64,000 nucleotides of DNA from Akkermansiaceae bacterium UBA7890. Its GTDB lineage: Bacteria; Verrucomicrobiota; Verrucomicrobiia; Verrucomicrobiales; Akkermansiaceae. Shown piece after piece: positions 9,226 to 18,220 of this stretch (its first letter is position 1; each line of letters begins with the position of its first letter). A model generated the notes under the pieces. The model was not told the origin of the DNA and made no database searches. It was given only the letters and a program-made list of their open reading frames with translations. Location: positions 46,024-110,023 of the forward strand of contig DLRK01000084.1 of assembly GCA_002501065.1 (NCBI GenBank), in the 5' to 3' direction. A program made the translations under genes and the position numbers.

Positions 9226-11610
9226 ATGTTAATCTCCAAAAACTGGCTTGCCGACCATCTCGACCTCACCGGTCTCAGCAACCCCGATTTCGATGACATC
9301 CTCACCTTTGCCGGCGTGGAGGTCGAAGGTCTCTCGGAACAGGGCGTCTCCACCGACTCGGTGGTAGTCGCCCGGATCGTGCAAACCGAACAGCACCCCA
9401 ATGCCGACCGCCTCAGTGTGACCCAGGTCGATGCGGGAGAAGGCGAACTGAGACAAATCGTCTGTGGCGCCAAGAACTACAGGGTGGGTGACAAGGTGCC
9501 CTGTGCACTCCCCGGCGCGGAATTGCCGGGAGGCTTCACGATCGGTGAAACCTTGATGCGCAAGATCGAGTCCAGGGGCATGCTCTGCTCCGAGGTCGAA
9601 CTGGGACTGGGCACGGATCACAGTGGACTCATGATTCTCCCCCCCGAATGGGAGATTGGGAAACCGCTCCACCACTTCGTTGAGAACGACACCATCTTCG
9701 AAATCGAGATCACTCCCAACCGCCCCGACCTCCTCAGTCATCACGGGATGGCCCGGGAAGTGGCCGCCCTCACCGGCCGCGAACTCAAGGCTGTGGAGAT
9801 CCCCTCGGTCGAACTCACCCCAGCCGGTGAGGCGCTGAGCGTGGAAGGACAGGAGACCTGTCCGTTTTACACCGCCGTAAACATCAGGGACGTGACGGTG
9901 TCTGAAAGCCCGGACTGGCTGAAGACCAGGCTGGAGGCCATCGGTCTGCGCCCTATCAACAACGTGGTGGATATCACCAACTTCGTCCTGCACGAACTGG
10001 GGCAACCACTGCACGCCTTTGATGCCTCCAGGGTCGATGGCGGTATCCGCGTGCGTTACGCCGCAGAGGGTGAAAAGTTCCCCGCCCTTGACGAGGAAAC
10101 CTACCAGCTGACTGACTCCGATTGCGTGATCTCCGATCAATCCGGAACCCCCCTCGCCCTTGGAGGAGTGATGGGAGGAGAACTATCCGGGGTGACCGGA
10201 TCCACCACCGACGTCATTCTGGAGTCGGCCTGGTTTGATCCGCCCAGCATTCGCCTTACCGCACGGCGTCTCAATCTGCATTCCGATTCCTCCTATCGCT
10301 TTGAACGAGGAGTCGATCCCCAGGGAGTTCTCAAGGCCTCTGCCCTCGCGGCCAGACTCATTGTCGAGTTGACCGGGGGCCGCATTGAGGGCCCCACTCT
10401 CTGCGCCGGAGAAACTCCCAGTCTCACTGGCACGGTGACTCTCGACCCAGCTCGCCTGCAGCAACTGGTGGGTGGTGCCGTCTCCATGGAGGAAGCCCAT
10501 CAGGCACTCGAACGACTCGGCCTCACCGCGGTTGGAGATGACCAGTGGCAGGTTCCCAGTCATCGCCTCGACCTGCAGCGTCACATTGATCTCGCCGAGG
10601 AGGTGGTGCGGGTGGCCGGTCTCGATGCCATTCCGGCCCGTAACCTTGCCACCGCGGCCATCCCGAGTGCAGTCGACGCCCGTTACGATCTCGAACTCGA
10701 TCTGAAGAAACAGCTTGCCGCCCTCGGGTTCTACGAAGCGCAGACCATCAAACTCATCGCCGAGAATCAGCTCCGTGACGCTCTGCCCCTTCGTCCCCTG
10801 CATGACGGGGACATCATCCGCGTCAGTCTCCCTCTCAGCGAAGACCACAGCGTGATGCGTCCCAGCCTTGCTCCCTCCCTCCTCTCCACCGCCAGCCGTA
10901 ACGTCCGGCAGGGTGCCAAAGCAGTCCGCTTCTTCGAGATCGGCCGCTGTTTCCGCAATGCGGGAGGCGGGAAGGCCTCCGACCTGGAAATGGATGCGCT
11001 GGGAATCCTGCTGGGGGGCACCACCCGGCCGGACTTCTGGAACAGCACGCACAACACCGGGAGCGACGCCTTCACGCTGAAGGGAGTGATCGAAATGATT
11101 CTGCCCGGCACGCAGGTGCAACTGACACCAGCCCAGCCAGGCAACTTTCTCCAGGCTGCTCAGGTGGTGGCAAATGGCAGGACCATCGGATCCTTCGCTC
11201 AACTGTCTCCTTCCCGTGGACGCGAGCTCGACCTTGAGTTTCCTGTCTACCTTGCCGAACTGGATCTCAGTCGCGTGTGCGACCTGCGCGGTGACGGATC
11301 TCACGTGGTGGAACTGCCCCAGTTCCCCGGTTCCTCCCGCGACGCAGCCATGGAGGCACCCGCCGAACTTGCCAACGCCGAGATCGAAAAAGCTATCCGC
11401 AAGCTCAACGAGCCCCTCCTCGTTTCCTTCGGCTGCTTTGACGTTTTCCGTGATCCCACCGGCGAAAAACTCAATGCCGCCCGCAAATCGGTTGCCTACA
11501 GCTTCCACTACCGTGCCACCGATCGAACCCTGAAGAGCGAAGAAGTTGATGCCGCTCACCAGAAGGTGCTTCAGCACCTGGAGAAAACGCTCCCGATCAG
11601 TTACCGTTAA
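9226..11610 (+). CDS. pheT: Phenylalanyl-tRNA synthetase beta subunit
   Basis: Large subunit of phenylalanyl-tRNA synthetase, 794 residues. In order: N-terminal domain and tRNA-binding OB fold (about 40-150, with QHPNADRLSVTQVD and the CGAKN loop), the B3/B4 editing domain (about 210-380, RPINNVVDITNFV), the B5 domain (about 400-475), the catalytic-like core (about 490-690) and a C-terminal FDX-ACB anticodon-binding domain (FPGSSRDAAM to the end). It is cotranscribed with pheS. Confidence 0.97.
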   Translation: MLISKNWLADHLDLTGLSNPDFDDILTFAGVEVEGLSEQGVSTDSVVVARIVQTEQHPNADRLSVTQVDAGEGELRQIVCGAKNYRVGDKVPCALPGAELPGGFTIGETLMRKIESRGMLCSEVELGLGTDHSGLMILPPEWEIGKPLHHFVENDTIFEIEITPNRPDLLSHHGMAREVAALTGRELKAVEIPSVELTPAGEALSVEGQETCPFYTAVNIRDVTVSESPDWLKTRLEAIGLRPINNVVDITNFVLHELGQPLHAFDASRVDGGIRVRYAAEGEKFPALDEETYQLTDSDCVISDQSGTPLALGGVMGGELSGVTGSTTDVILESAWFDPPSIRLTARRLNLHSDSSYRFERGVDPQGVLKASALAARLIVELTGGRIEGPTLCAGETPSLTGTVTLDPARLQQLVGGAVSMEEAHQALERLGLTAVGDDQWQVPSHRLDLQRHIDLAEEVVRVAGLDAIPARNLATAAIPSAVDARYDLELDLKKQLAALGFYEAQTIKLIAENQLRDALPLRPLHDGDIIRVSLPLSEDHSVMRPSLAPSLLSTASRNVRQGAKAVRFFEIGRCFRNAGGGKASDLEMDALGILLGGTTRPDFWNSTHNTGSDAFTLKGVIEMILPGTQVQLTPAQPGNFLQAAQVVANGRTIGSFAQLSPSRGRELDLEFPVYLAELDLSRVCDLRGDGSHVVELPQFPGSSRDAAMEAPAELANAEIEKAIRKLNEPLLVSFGCFDVFRDPTGEKLNAARKSVAYSFHYRATDRTLKSEEVDAAHQKVLQHLEKTLPISYR

Positions 11611-11641
11611 GGGAGTCGCGGATCCGGCATCCGGTCGGCAG

Positions 11642-11869
11642 TTACGCCAGATCCTCAGCCGTCACCGATCGTTTCTCACGGGATCCGAGCAGGAGGGCCT
11701 GGTCTACCACGCGGGTTGGGTCGCCGTCGAAACGGTAGCTGTGGCAATTGGGGCAGACGATAGTCCCAAGTCCCACAATCGATTCACACCCCTCGCAAAC
11801 CTGGTACTCGCCGGGATTGGACGCAATCTCCTGCGCCTTGGCTAATCGTTCACTTGGGAGAAGTTCCAC
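11642..11869 (-). CDS. Small zinc-ribbon protein, unknown function
   Basis: A 75-residue protein with two CxxC pairs (CEGC near 25 and CPNC near 39) spaced as in a zinc ribbon. An N-terminal helix ELLPSERLAKAQEIASNPGEY precedes it, and an acidic tail follows. The start is GTG; no ATG is available. It lies convergent to pheT and downstream of rpsT on the same strand with a 25-bp gap, so it may be read from the rpsT promoter. The patterned cysteines and third-position GC bias suggest a real gene. Function unknown; a nucleic-acid or ribosome-linked role would be a guess. Confidence 0.65.
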   Translation of the reverse strand: MELLPSERLAKAQEIASNPGEYQVCEGCESIVGLGTIVCPNCHSYRFDGDPTRVVDQALLLGSREKRSVTAEDLA

Positions 11870-11894
11870 AGTACGAAAACAAGCTTATGGAAAC

Positions 11895-12164
11895 CTAAGA
11901 GCTTGTGGCGGACTTAACGGACTTGACCGTCTTGCTCTTGAGGTTGGCAGCCTTGTTCTTGTGGTAGATACCCTTCTTCTGAGCCTGATCCACCGCCGAG
12001 GCCAGTTGCTTCAGAGTATTCTGCGCTTCTTCCGCATTGCCGGCCTGGGCGGCCTCCAGCGTCTTCTTCCGCAGGGATTTCACCTTGGTGCGGAGAACCT
12101 TGTTGCGATCGGTTCGGCTCTTGATTTGACGAACCCGCTTAAGGGCAGATTTTGAATTGGCCAT
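11895..12164 (-). CDS. rpsT: 30S ribosomal protein S20
   Basis: Small-subunit 16S rRNA-binding protein, 89 residues, lysine-rich and helical. The N-terminus MANSKSALKRVRQIKSR and the GIYHKNKAANLKSK motif near the C-terminus are characteristic. The ATG at 12164 is chosen over upstream in-frame codons because it gives the canonical MANSKSA start. Confidence 0.97.
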   Translation of the reverse strand: MANSKSALKRVRQIKSRTDRNKVLRTKVKSLRKKTLEAAQAGNAEEAQNTLKQLASAVDQAQKKGIYHKNKAANLKSKTVKSVKSATSS

Positions 12165-12266
12165 ATGAAGATATCCCCCGGAGGGGGCGACGAACCTAGG
12201 CAAGCCGGGCGTGCTGTCAAGCACACGCAGTCGAAAATCCCGGAATCTGCGGCAAAACTGGCGGGA

Positions 12267-12917
12267 TCAGATCGAGGGCCCGGCACGGAAAACCTTACGC
12301 TCCTGCCCGGATCGGACCGGTTCTCGTGCAGCGTATTCGCCCTGGGGCGGGGCTACAGGGGTGCGGAAAAGCGATCCTCTGACCACCTTCACTTCGGCCC
12401 CCACTCCGACGCGCCGATAAAGATCGATGATGTGCCGGGATTTCATGCGGATGCATCCGTAGCTGGCGGGCCTCCCTATGCGCCACTCTTCAGGGGTTCC
12501 GTGGATGTAAATGTAACGACGATAGGCATTCCGGTTCTTGTTCTCCATTCCCTTCAGCCAGATGATGCGCGAGACGATGGGATCCCGTCCGGGAGAATTC
12601 GGTCGCAGAATTTCTCCCGTCCGGCGGCGACTCTTGAATACAGATCCGGAGGGGGCGCCATCACCGATCTTGCGGGCGATGCGCATGGTTCCAAGAGGCG
12701 TGTACTTACTGCCAGGCTTATCTCCCAGACCGAACTTGGAGGTTGAGACTGGATAGCTCTTCACCGGCACGCCGTCCTTCACAATCATCATCTTCTGATC
12801 GCGGACACTTATCAGAACCTTGTTGCTCATGTCCACCTGGGCACAGCTACTGAGGAACAGAGCTGCAAGACCGGTGAACAGAAGAAGGGCGGAACGGTTC
12901 AGCAGTTTGGGCATCAT
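12267..12917 (-). CDS. L,D-transpeptidase (YkuD family) lipoprotein
   Basis: Periplasmic enzyme expected to form 3-3 peptidoglycan crosslinks or attach proteins to peptidoglycan. The 216-residue protein has a signal peptide ending in the lipobox LSSC. The YkuD domain follows, with the catalytic signature IYIHGT, then PASYGCIRM (His, then Ser-x-Gly-Cys-x-Arg; Cys is the nucleophile). The start MMPKLLNRS at 12917 (or the adjacent ATG at 12914) gives a proper lipoprotein signal. Further upstream the frame is open, but that part overlaps the glycosyltransferase gene. It lies 34 bp after that gene on the same strand, probably in one transcript. Confidence 0.9.
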   Translation of the reverse strand: MMPKLLNRSALLLFTGLAALFLSSCAQVDMSNKVLISVRDQKMMIVKDGVPVKSYPVSTSKFGLGDKPGSKYTPLGTMRIARKIGDGAPSGSVFKSRRRTGEILRPNSPGRDPIVSRIIWLKGMENKNRNAYRRYIYIHGTPEEWRIGRPASYGCIRMKSRHIIDLYRRVGVGAEVKVVRGSLFRTPVAPPQGEYAAREPVRSGQERKVFRAGPSI

Positions 12918-12951
12918 TGACGGACAACACTGGATACTTCCATTTGCGGAA

Positions 12952-14448
12952 CTACTCGGTCTGTCGGTCGCCGGAGGCCGCATTCCAAGATATCGCAAAG
13001 GACGATACGGAAGTATAGAAGAAGCCTATCGGAAAAGGAAGCAGGAAAATAAAGGAAACTAAATTTCCGCTCAGGAGGGCGTCGAGAAGAACGAAGAGGA
13101 AAAACACCCCGAAGAGAAACTCTACCACGGGGGTGACAGACCTGATGGCCTTGTAGCGGCTCTTTCTGGAGGTGGGGGCTTTTTCCGCCTTTCGCTTCTC
13201 AATTCCGTACTTGGGCGTGCGCACAAAGCCCGACTCCATGTTAAAGAGGGCTTCCATCACGGCGCGGGCGTTATTAATGGACATCCCGATACCGAGAGCC
13301 AGAAGACAGGGCAGATAGATGATCTCCTTCCACCACCCCTTGGGGTTAAGGGCCTTCTGCGCCATGACGTAGAAGAAGATAACCGAGCCGGAGGCAAAGA
13401 TGAAGATGGGGATATGGATGAGCGCCTTCACCCAGATACTCATTTCCGGCTGGTACTTGGTGTTGGGGAAGATCAGGAAACACAGCACCATGAGGAGGAG
13501 CCAGGCAAAGTTCGAGGTGAGGTGCGCCGTCGCTTCCAGCTTTACATGGAGGGGAAACTTGCTGCGCCAGATGGCAGGCAGCACTTTCTTGCAACATTGG
13601 ATTGATCCCTTGGTCCAGCGATGCTGCTGGCTCTTGAACCCGTCCATGTCCACCGGCAACTCAGCCGGAGTTTCCACCTCGTTGAGGAAGATAAAACGCC
13701 AGTTGCGCAACTGGGCACGGTAACTGAGATCCATGTCCTCGGTCAGGGTGTCATGCTCCCAACCTCCAGCATCGGCGATGCACTTCTTGCGCCAGATCCC
13801 GCCCGTGCCGTTGAAGGTGAAAAAGCGGCCACTGCGATTGCGCGCCGTTTGTTCCAGTTCCAGGTGTCCGTCCAGAAACATGGCCTGCACACGGGTGAGC
13901 AGGTTGTAGTTCCTGTTGAGATGTCCCCACCGGGTCTGGATCAGCCCGATCTCATCGTCAGTGAAGTAGTGAATGGTTTCCCGCAGAACATCGGGATTGG
14001 GAACGAAGTCCGCATCAAGGATGAAGACATACTCCCCTTTGGCGGTATCAAGTCCGTTCTCCAATGCCCCCGCCTTGAAGCCCGTCCGGTCATCACGGTG
14101 AATCAGCTCCGCATCGAACCCCCGCACCTGAAGCTTCTCGATCTCCATTCGCGCGATTTCGGTAGTCTCGTCAGTCGAGTCATCAAGCAGCTGGATCTGC
14201 AGCTTTTCCCTGGGATAGTCGAGCTTGGATACCGAAGTGAGCAAGCGCTCCACTACATGCATCTCATTGAATACCGGAAGCTGCACCGTGACCAACGGGA
14301 GGTCGGCGAACTTCCGCTTCACCTCGGGACGGCGCCAGGAATGCCGGAGGTAGAGGTAGACGATGCACAGCCGATGGCACCCGTAGCCGGAGAGACCGAG
14401 GAGGACGAGGACGTAGGCCACGTACCAACACCATTGGAGGGATTCCAT
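12952..14448 (-). CDS. Membrane glycosyltransferase, GT2 family (polysaccharide synthase-like)
   Basis: The 498-residue protein has an N-terminal membrane helix (about 8-30), then a cytoplasmic GT-A domain with the processive GT2 signature: DDS (UDP-sugar), DADF (metal), TEDMD (base) and QQHRW. Four to five membrane helices follow (about 310-480). The layout matches CslA, BcsA-like or glucomannan synthase-type enzymes that move a beta-linked polymer across the inner membrane. The sugar cannot be told from sequence. No PilZ domain is seen. The start ATG at 14448 is the first of the frame. The L,D-transpeptidase follows, hinting at an envelope-related operon. Confidence 0.88.
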   Translation of the reverse strand: MESLQWCWYVAYVLVLLGLSGYGCHRLCIVYLYLRHSWRRPEVKRKFADLPLVTVQLPVFNEMHVVERLLTSVSKLDYPREKLQIQLLDDSTDETTEIARMEIEKLQVRGFDAELIHRDDRTGFKAGALENGLDTAKGEYVFILDADFVPNPDVLRETIHYFTDDEIGLIQTRWGHLNRNYNLLTRVQAMFLDGHLELEQTARNRSGRFFTFNGTGGIWRKKCIADAGGWEHDTLTEDMDLSYRAQLRNWRFIFLNEVETPAELPVDMDGFKSQQHRWTKGSIQCCKKVLPAIWRSKFPLHVKLEATAHLTSNFAWLLLMVLCFLIFPNTKYQPEMSIWVKALIHIPIFIFASGSVIFFYVMAQKALNPKGWWKEIIYLPCLLALGIGMSINNARAVMEALFNMESGFVRTPKYGIEKRKAEKAPTSRKSRYKAIRSVTPVVEFLFGVFFLFVLLDALLSGNLVSFIFLLPFPIGFFYTSVSSFAISWNAASGDRQTE

Positions 14449-14680
14449 CTTACTTGTGAGAAGCCCGGGTTGCGATCAAGAGCGGGAAAAGGAAGCAAGG
14501 CTCTACCCGGCCTGCAGAAGAACGTAACTGAGGTATACGCCCTTTAAAGTCAAGTTTTTCCAGCTTATTCACACTGTTGGCGTTTTTATTCGCCGATCCG
14601 GGAAACTGACCACATGGAGAAAGATCATCCCCGTGGGAGTCGGGCTTGCAGGGGCGGAGCGTGGACCGTAAATCGTCCTC

Positions 14681-15535
14681 ATGAGCGACCCTTCCTCTCT
14701 TCCCTCCGTCGCTGTCTTCGGGCTGGGCATCATCGGTTCGCGGGCAGCCGATCACATTGCCGCAGCCGGGTATCCAGTGACCACTTGGAGTCGCTCCCCC
14801 CGCGAACGCACGGACTTTGAAACTGATCCGTCGACGGCAGCACGCAAGGCGGATATCGTGGCCTGCTATCTCAAGGATGTCCCGGCTGTGCGGTCCATTC
14901 TTGGAAGCATCCGGGACTCCCTTGGGCCGGGCAAGACCTTCGTGAACCACGCCACCATCGATCATGCCACCACCGACTACCTGGTGGCTGAGTGTGCCCG
15001 ACTCGAATGCGAATTTCTGAACGCTCCCTTCACCGGCAGCAAGGTAGCGGCCGGTAACGCCGCCCTTGTCTACTATGCAGGTGGTGATCCGGAGGTAATG
15101 GAACGCCTCCGCCCCTTTCTTGAGGTGACCTCCACCCAGATAATGGAGGTAGCCTCCCCTCTCGCCGCAACCATCCTCAAACTCACCACCAACCTGATTA
15201 CGGCCTCCACCGTGCAAGCCCTGGCAGAGGCCCTGACGATCAACCTCGCTCATGGCATCTCCGCCGAGACATACTTGGAATCCATCAAGCCAAACGCCTG
15301 CGCATCGGCACTCGCCACCATGAAGATCATCAGCATGGCCGAGGGCGATTTCGATCCTCACTTTTCGCTTTCCAACATGCTCAAGGACGCGCGCTACATG
15401 CTCGACCTCGCGAAACGAGCCGGTCTTGATACTCCCGGCATCGCCAACACTGCCAACCAGATGCAGAAACGCAACGATCTGGGCGAAGGCGAGTTCGACT
15501 TTTCGATTCTCTTCAGGCAGTTTGAGGAGGCCTGA
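14681..15535 (+). CDS. NAD(P)-dependent beta-hydroxyacid dehydrogenase family protein
   Basis: A 284-residue protein of the 3-hydroxyisobutyrate, tartronate-semialdehyde and GLYR1 group. It has the N-terminal Rossmann motif GLGIIGSRAA, then the substrate loop APFTGSKVAAGNAAL and the LKLTTN segment that carries the catalytic lysine. The C-terminal helical domain is complete. The substrate cannot be decided: glyoxylate or succinic semialdehyde reduction is typical of close relatives. It stands alone, divergent from the GT2 gene and convergent with bamA, with a terminator hairpin between. Confidence 0.85.
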   Translation: MSDPSSLPSVAVFGLGIIGSRAADHIAAAGYPVTTWSRSPRERTDFETDPSTAARKADIVACYLKDVPAVRSILGSIRDSLGPGKTFVNHATIDHATTDYLVAECARLECEFLNAPFTGSKVAAGNAALVYYAGGDPEVMERLRPFLEVTSTQIMEVASPLAATILKLTTNLITASTVQALAEALTINLAHGISAETYLESIKPNACASALATMKIISMAEGDFDPHFSLSNMLKDARYMLDLAKRAGLDTPGIANTANQMQKRNDLGEGEFDFSILFRQFEEA

Positions 15536-15538
15536 TCA

Positions 15539-15583
15539 GAGGATTCGCCCAGGGAAACCTCGATCCCTGGCTCGTCAATCCTC
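15539..15583. terminator. Bidirectional terminator-like hairpin between convergent genes
   Basis: The outer arms GAGGATT and AATCCTC (7 bp) enclose inner arms CCAGGGA and TCCCTGG (7 bp) with a loop AACCTCGA. It lies between the dehydrogenase stop and the bamA stop. There is no T-tract, so its role as terminator is inferred from placement. Confidence 0.55.
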
Positions 15584-15608
15584 CGGTTGAGTGACCAGGT
15601 CCGCCTCC

Positions 15609-17963
15609 CTAATACTGGTAGTTGACGTAGATCTGGAGGCGCGGCCCGTCGTCAGCGCCATCCTCACTCTGGAGCGGAAAGGCATAATCCAGCGCCATCG
15701 GTCCGAAGTAGGGAATGGTGGCCCGCACCCCAATACCCACGTCACTGTGGATCTGGTCGGGACTGAAATCATACGAGTCGGCGTTGACGAAACCGATATC
15801 TCCAAAGACTGCTCCGCGCACCTGGCCGAAGATGGGGAAGGTGCCCTCCACTGTCCCATAGGCCGCGGTGTTGCCTCCCAGCACTGAACCCGTTGCACTG
15901 TCGCGAGGTCCGACATCGCGAGTATCGAAACCCCGGAGGTTGCGTGCACCGCCGAGCATCTGCCGTTCGAATATCGGCACGTGTCCGCTAAGGGCATCCA
16001 CCACCGTTACGGAACCATTGAGGTTCAAAATGACATCCCAGGGCAGGTTCCAGTGCTTGGAACCCGTCGCCATGAGGGTGTAGGTCTCGATATCGCCTCC
16101 GAGAATCCCGCCAGTCAGGGTAGCCCCCACCTTAACGCGGTGACCTTGGCGTGGCAGCATGTTGCTGTCCCGGCTGTCGTAAACGTAATTCACGGAGACC
16201 GCACTACGCAGGAAATCGCCGTCCTCCTCGAGAAAGTCCGAATCATGAGGCACGGCCTCCACATCAATCCCGACTTGCTCAAGACGGTATTCGGCCTGGA
16301 CGTAACCTTTGCGACCCATCGGGCTCCGGACGAAGATGGCTCCACCGGCATTACTCTGGTCGTATTCGTCACTCAGGAAGAGGAGGTTGCGGTAGAAACC
16401 TTCCCCGCCCAGGGAAAGCCTGCGGCCCAGAAACCAGGGCTCAATCAGGGAAACCTTCACATCACGGCGTTCGGTCCCGAGTTGCAGTCGCATGTTGAAA
16501 CGCTGTCCCCCTCCACGGAACCAGTTCTTGGGATTGCCGATATCAAAGTTAGTCTGCTCGAGGTGGAGGTAGCCGACCACGCTGTCGATCGAACTGAAGC
16601 CTGCCCCGAAGCTGACCTGACCAGTCGTGGTCTCATCCACAATAATGTTGACGTCACGGTAGCCGGACTGCGCGCTGGGAGAATCGGAGACCTGCACCTG
16701 CTTGAAATAGCGCAGGTTCTGGAGGCGGAGCTTGGTCGTCTCCTCGTCCACGGAGTTGTAGTGGTCCCCGGGCCGCATCGGAATCTCCCGGCGGATCACC
16801 TTGTCCTTGGTGATGACGTTCCCCTGGATGTTGACCTTTCCCACGCGGTAACGTGGGCCTTCCGTAATCCGGTAGGTGATCGCAACTACGCCCGGCGACA
16901 CATCACGCATCTCAGGCATGACCACCGCATCCGCGTATCCTCGCGATCCATAGTAGCTGCGAATCATGCGCACGTCGTCACGCACCTTCTTGTTCGAGAA
17001 CACCTGCCCGCCCACCATGCTGAGTGCGGGTATGAGTTCCTCCGGCTTAAAGACGGTCATCTTCCCGAAGGCCGTACTCCTTACCGTGTATTTCGGACCC
17101 TCGTGAATGGGAATTACCAGGTCAACCCGATCGTTATTCGCGGGTTCCCGCCGGGCGCTGTCGATGCGTACCATGCGATAGCCGTGGTTGCGGTAGAAGT
17201 CCTCCAGGTGGAGTAGATCCAGTTGCAGTTTCTCGGCATCGATACGACCACTCTTGGTGATGAAGGAGAACAGTCCCTTCTGCTTGGTCTTCAACTCCCG
17301 CTTGAGCTCTACCCGCGAAAAGGCCTTGTTGCCCTCGAAGAGAATCTTGCGCACCTCGCTCTTCACCCCTTCCTGAATGACGAAGACGAGCTGGAATTGA
17401 CCTGGACGTTCCGTTTCCCGCAGACGGTGCGAGACGAGAACGTCGGGATAGCCGTAACCCTGGTACTGCTTCTCGATGTTTCGCCGGGCCTCAAGAATGG
17501 CACTATCGCTGATGACTCCGGCCTTGACCTTGGTTTCGCTGGCCAGTTTGCGGTCACTGAAAATGGTGTTTCCCGCGAAGCCGATCTCCACGATCTGCCC
17601 ACGCGTGACCACCTCCACGATAAGGGCGAGGGAGTCATCCCCCCGGGGATCGCCCAGGAAGCTGACATCGTCCACCAGTCCGCTCTCATAAAGACTGGCC
17701 GCATCCTTATCGAGAATCTCGGGATTGTACTTCTGCCCGACCCTCACCGACATGTGATCGCGCAGTCGCGACTCATCCACCGTCTTAGGACCGCCATAGC
17801 GGAAGGTGATGGACACGATGGTCCGCTGTTCAAGATCCAATGGCTCGGCGGGGGGGGGCTCATCCTGTGCATGTACCCCCTGGGGACCAACAAGAAGTGC
17901 GAGCATCAGGAATGCCAACACGGAACGTGAAACACGATAACTCCAACCCAGAAAAACTGTCAT
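15609..17963 (-). CDS. bamA: Outer membrane protein assembly factor BamA
   Basis: Omp85-family insertase of the BAM complex, 784 residues. A signal peptide is cut after VHAQ. Five POTRA repeats follow (about 40-430; clear units start at VSITFRYGG, VEIGFAGN, VRKILFEGN and VGKVNIQGN), then a beta-barrel to the C-terminus. The loop-6 motif is present as NLRGFDTRDVGPRD. The last residue is Tyr (NYQY), where proteobacterial BamA ends in Phe or Trp; it is still aromatic. No skp/ompH or lpx gene follows, unlike in Proteobacteria. Divergent from tig. Confidence 0.95.
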   Translation of the reverse strand: MTVFLGWSYRVSRSVLAFLMLALLVGPQGVHAQDEPPPAEPLDLEQRTIVSITFRYGGPKTVDESRLRDHMSVRVGQKYNPEILDKDAASLYESGLVDDVSFLGDPRGDDSLALIVEVVTRGQIVEIGFAGNTIFSDRKLASETKVKAGVISDSAILEARRNIEKQYQGYGYPDVLVSHRLRETERPGQFQLVFVIQEGVKSEVRKILFEGNKAFSRVELKRELKTKQKGLFSFITKSGRIDAEKLQLDLLHLEDFYRNHGYRMVRIDSARREPANNDRVDLVIPIHEGPKYTVRSTAFGKMTVFKPEELIPALSMVGGQVFSNKKVRDDVRMIRSYYGSRGYADAVVMPEMRDVSPGVVAITYRITEGPRYRVGKVNIQGNVITKDKVIRREIPMRPGDHYNSVDEETTKLRLQNLRYFKQVQVSDSPSAQSGYRDVNIIVDETTTGQVSFGAGFSSIDSVVGYLHLEQTNFDIGNPKNWFRGGGQRFNMRLQLGTERRDVKVSLIEPWFLGRRLSLGGEGFYRNLLFLSDEYDQSNAGGAIFVRSPMGRKGYVQAEYRLEQVGIDVEAVPHDSDFLEEDGDFLRSAVSVNYVYDSRDSNMLPRQGHRVKVGATLTGGILGGDIETYTLMATGSKHWNLPWDVILNLNGSVTVVDALSGHVPIFERQMLGGARNLRGFDTRDVGPRDSATGSVLGGNTAAYGTVEGTFPIFGQVRGAVFGDIGFVNADSYDFSPDQIHSDVGIGVRATIPYFGPMALDYAFPLQSEDGADDGPRLQIYVNYQY

Positions 17964-18007
17964 GACTGTATAAGGGACAAACTGTTGCCCGCTCCGATTA
18001 TTCAGTC

Positions 18008-18035
18008 CGTTTAGACGTCATCTCGTCAAGGTCAA
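18008..18035 (-). promoter_or_regulatory. bamA: Candidate sigma-70-type promoter for bamA
   Basis: On the minus strand TTGACC (18035-18030) is followed after 16 nt by TAAACG (18013-18008), about 45 bp before the bamA start. The -35 fits well and the -10 weakly. Predicted only from pattern and position. Confidence 0.3.
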
Positions 18036-18220
18036 TGAACATAAACATTATTATCATTTTTTTCACCGCTGCCCCGGTCTGCCCGGCCCATGGGGCTTGG
18101 AGGGCACTACGTGCTGAGCCTCAGATTCCTATGGGGAGATCATGGGCGGCGTCCTTGACCACCCCCCTTCCTCCCTCTAGCGTTCCGCCCCCGCGACCGG
18201 ACGGATTCCGGCAAAACACG

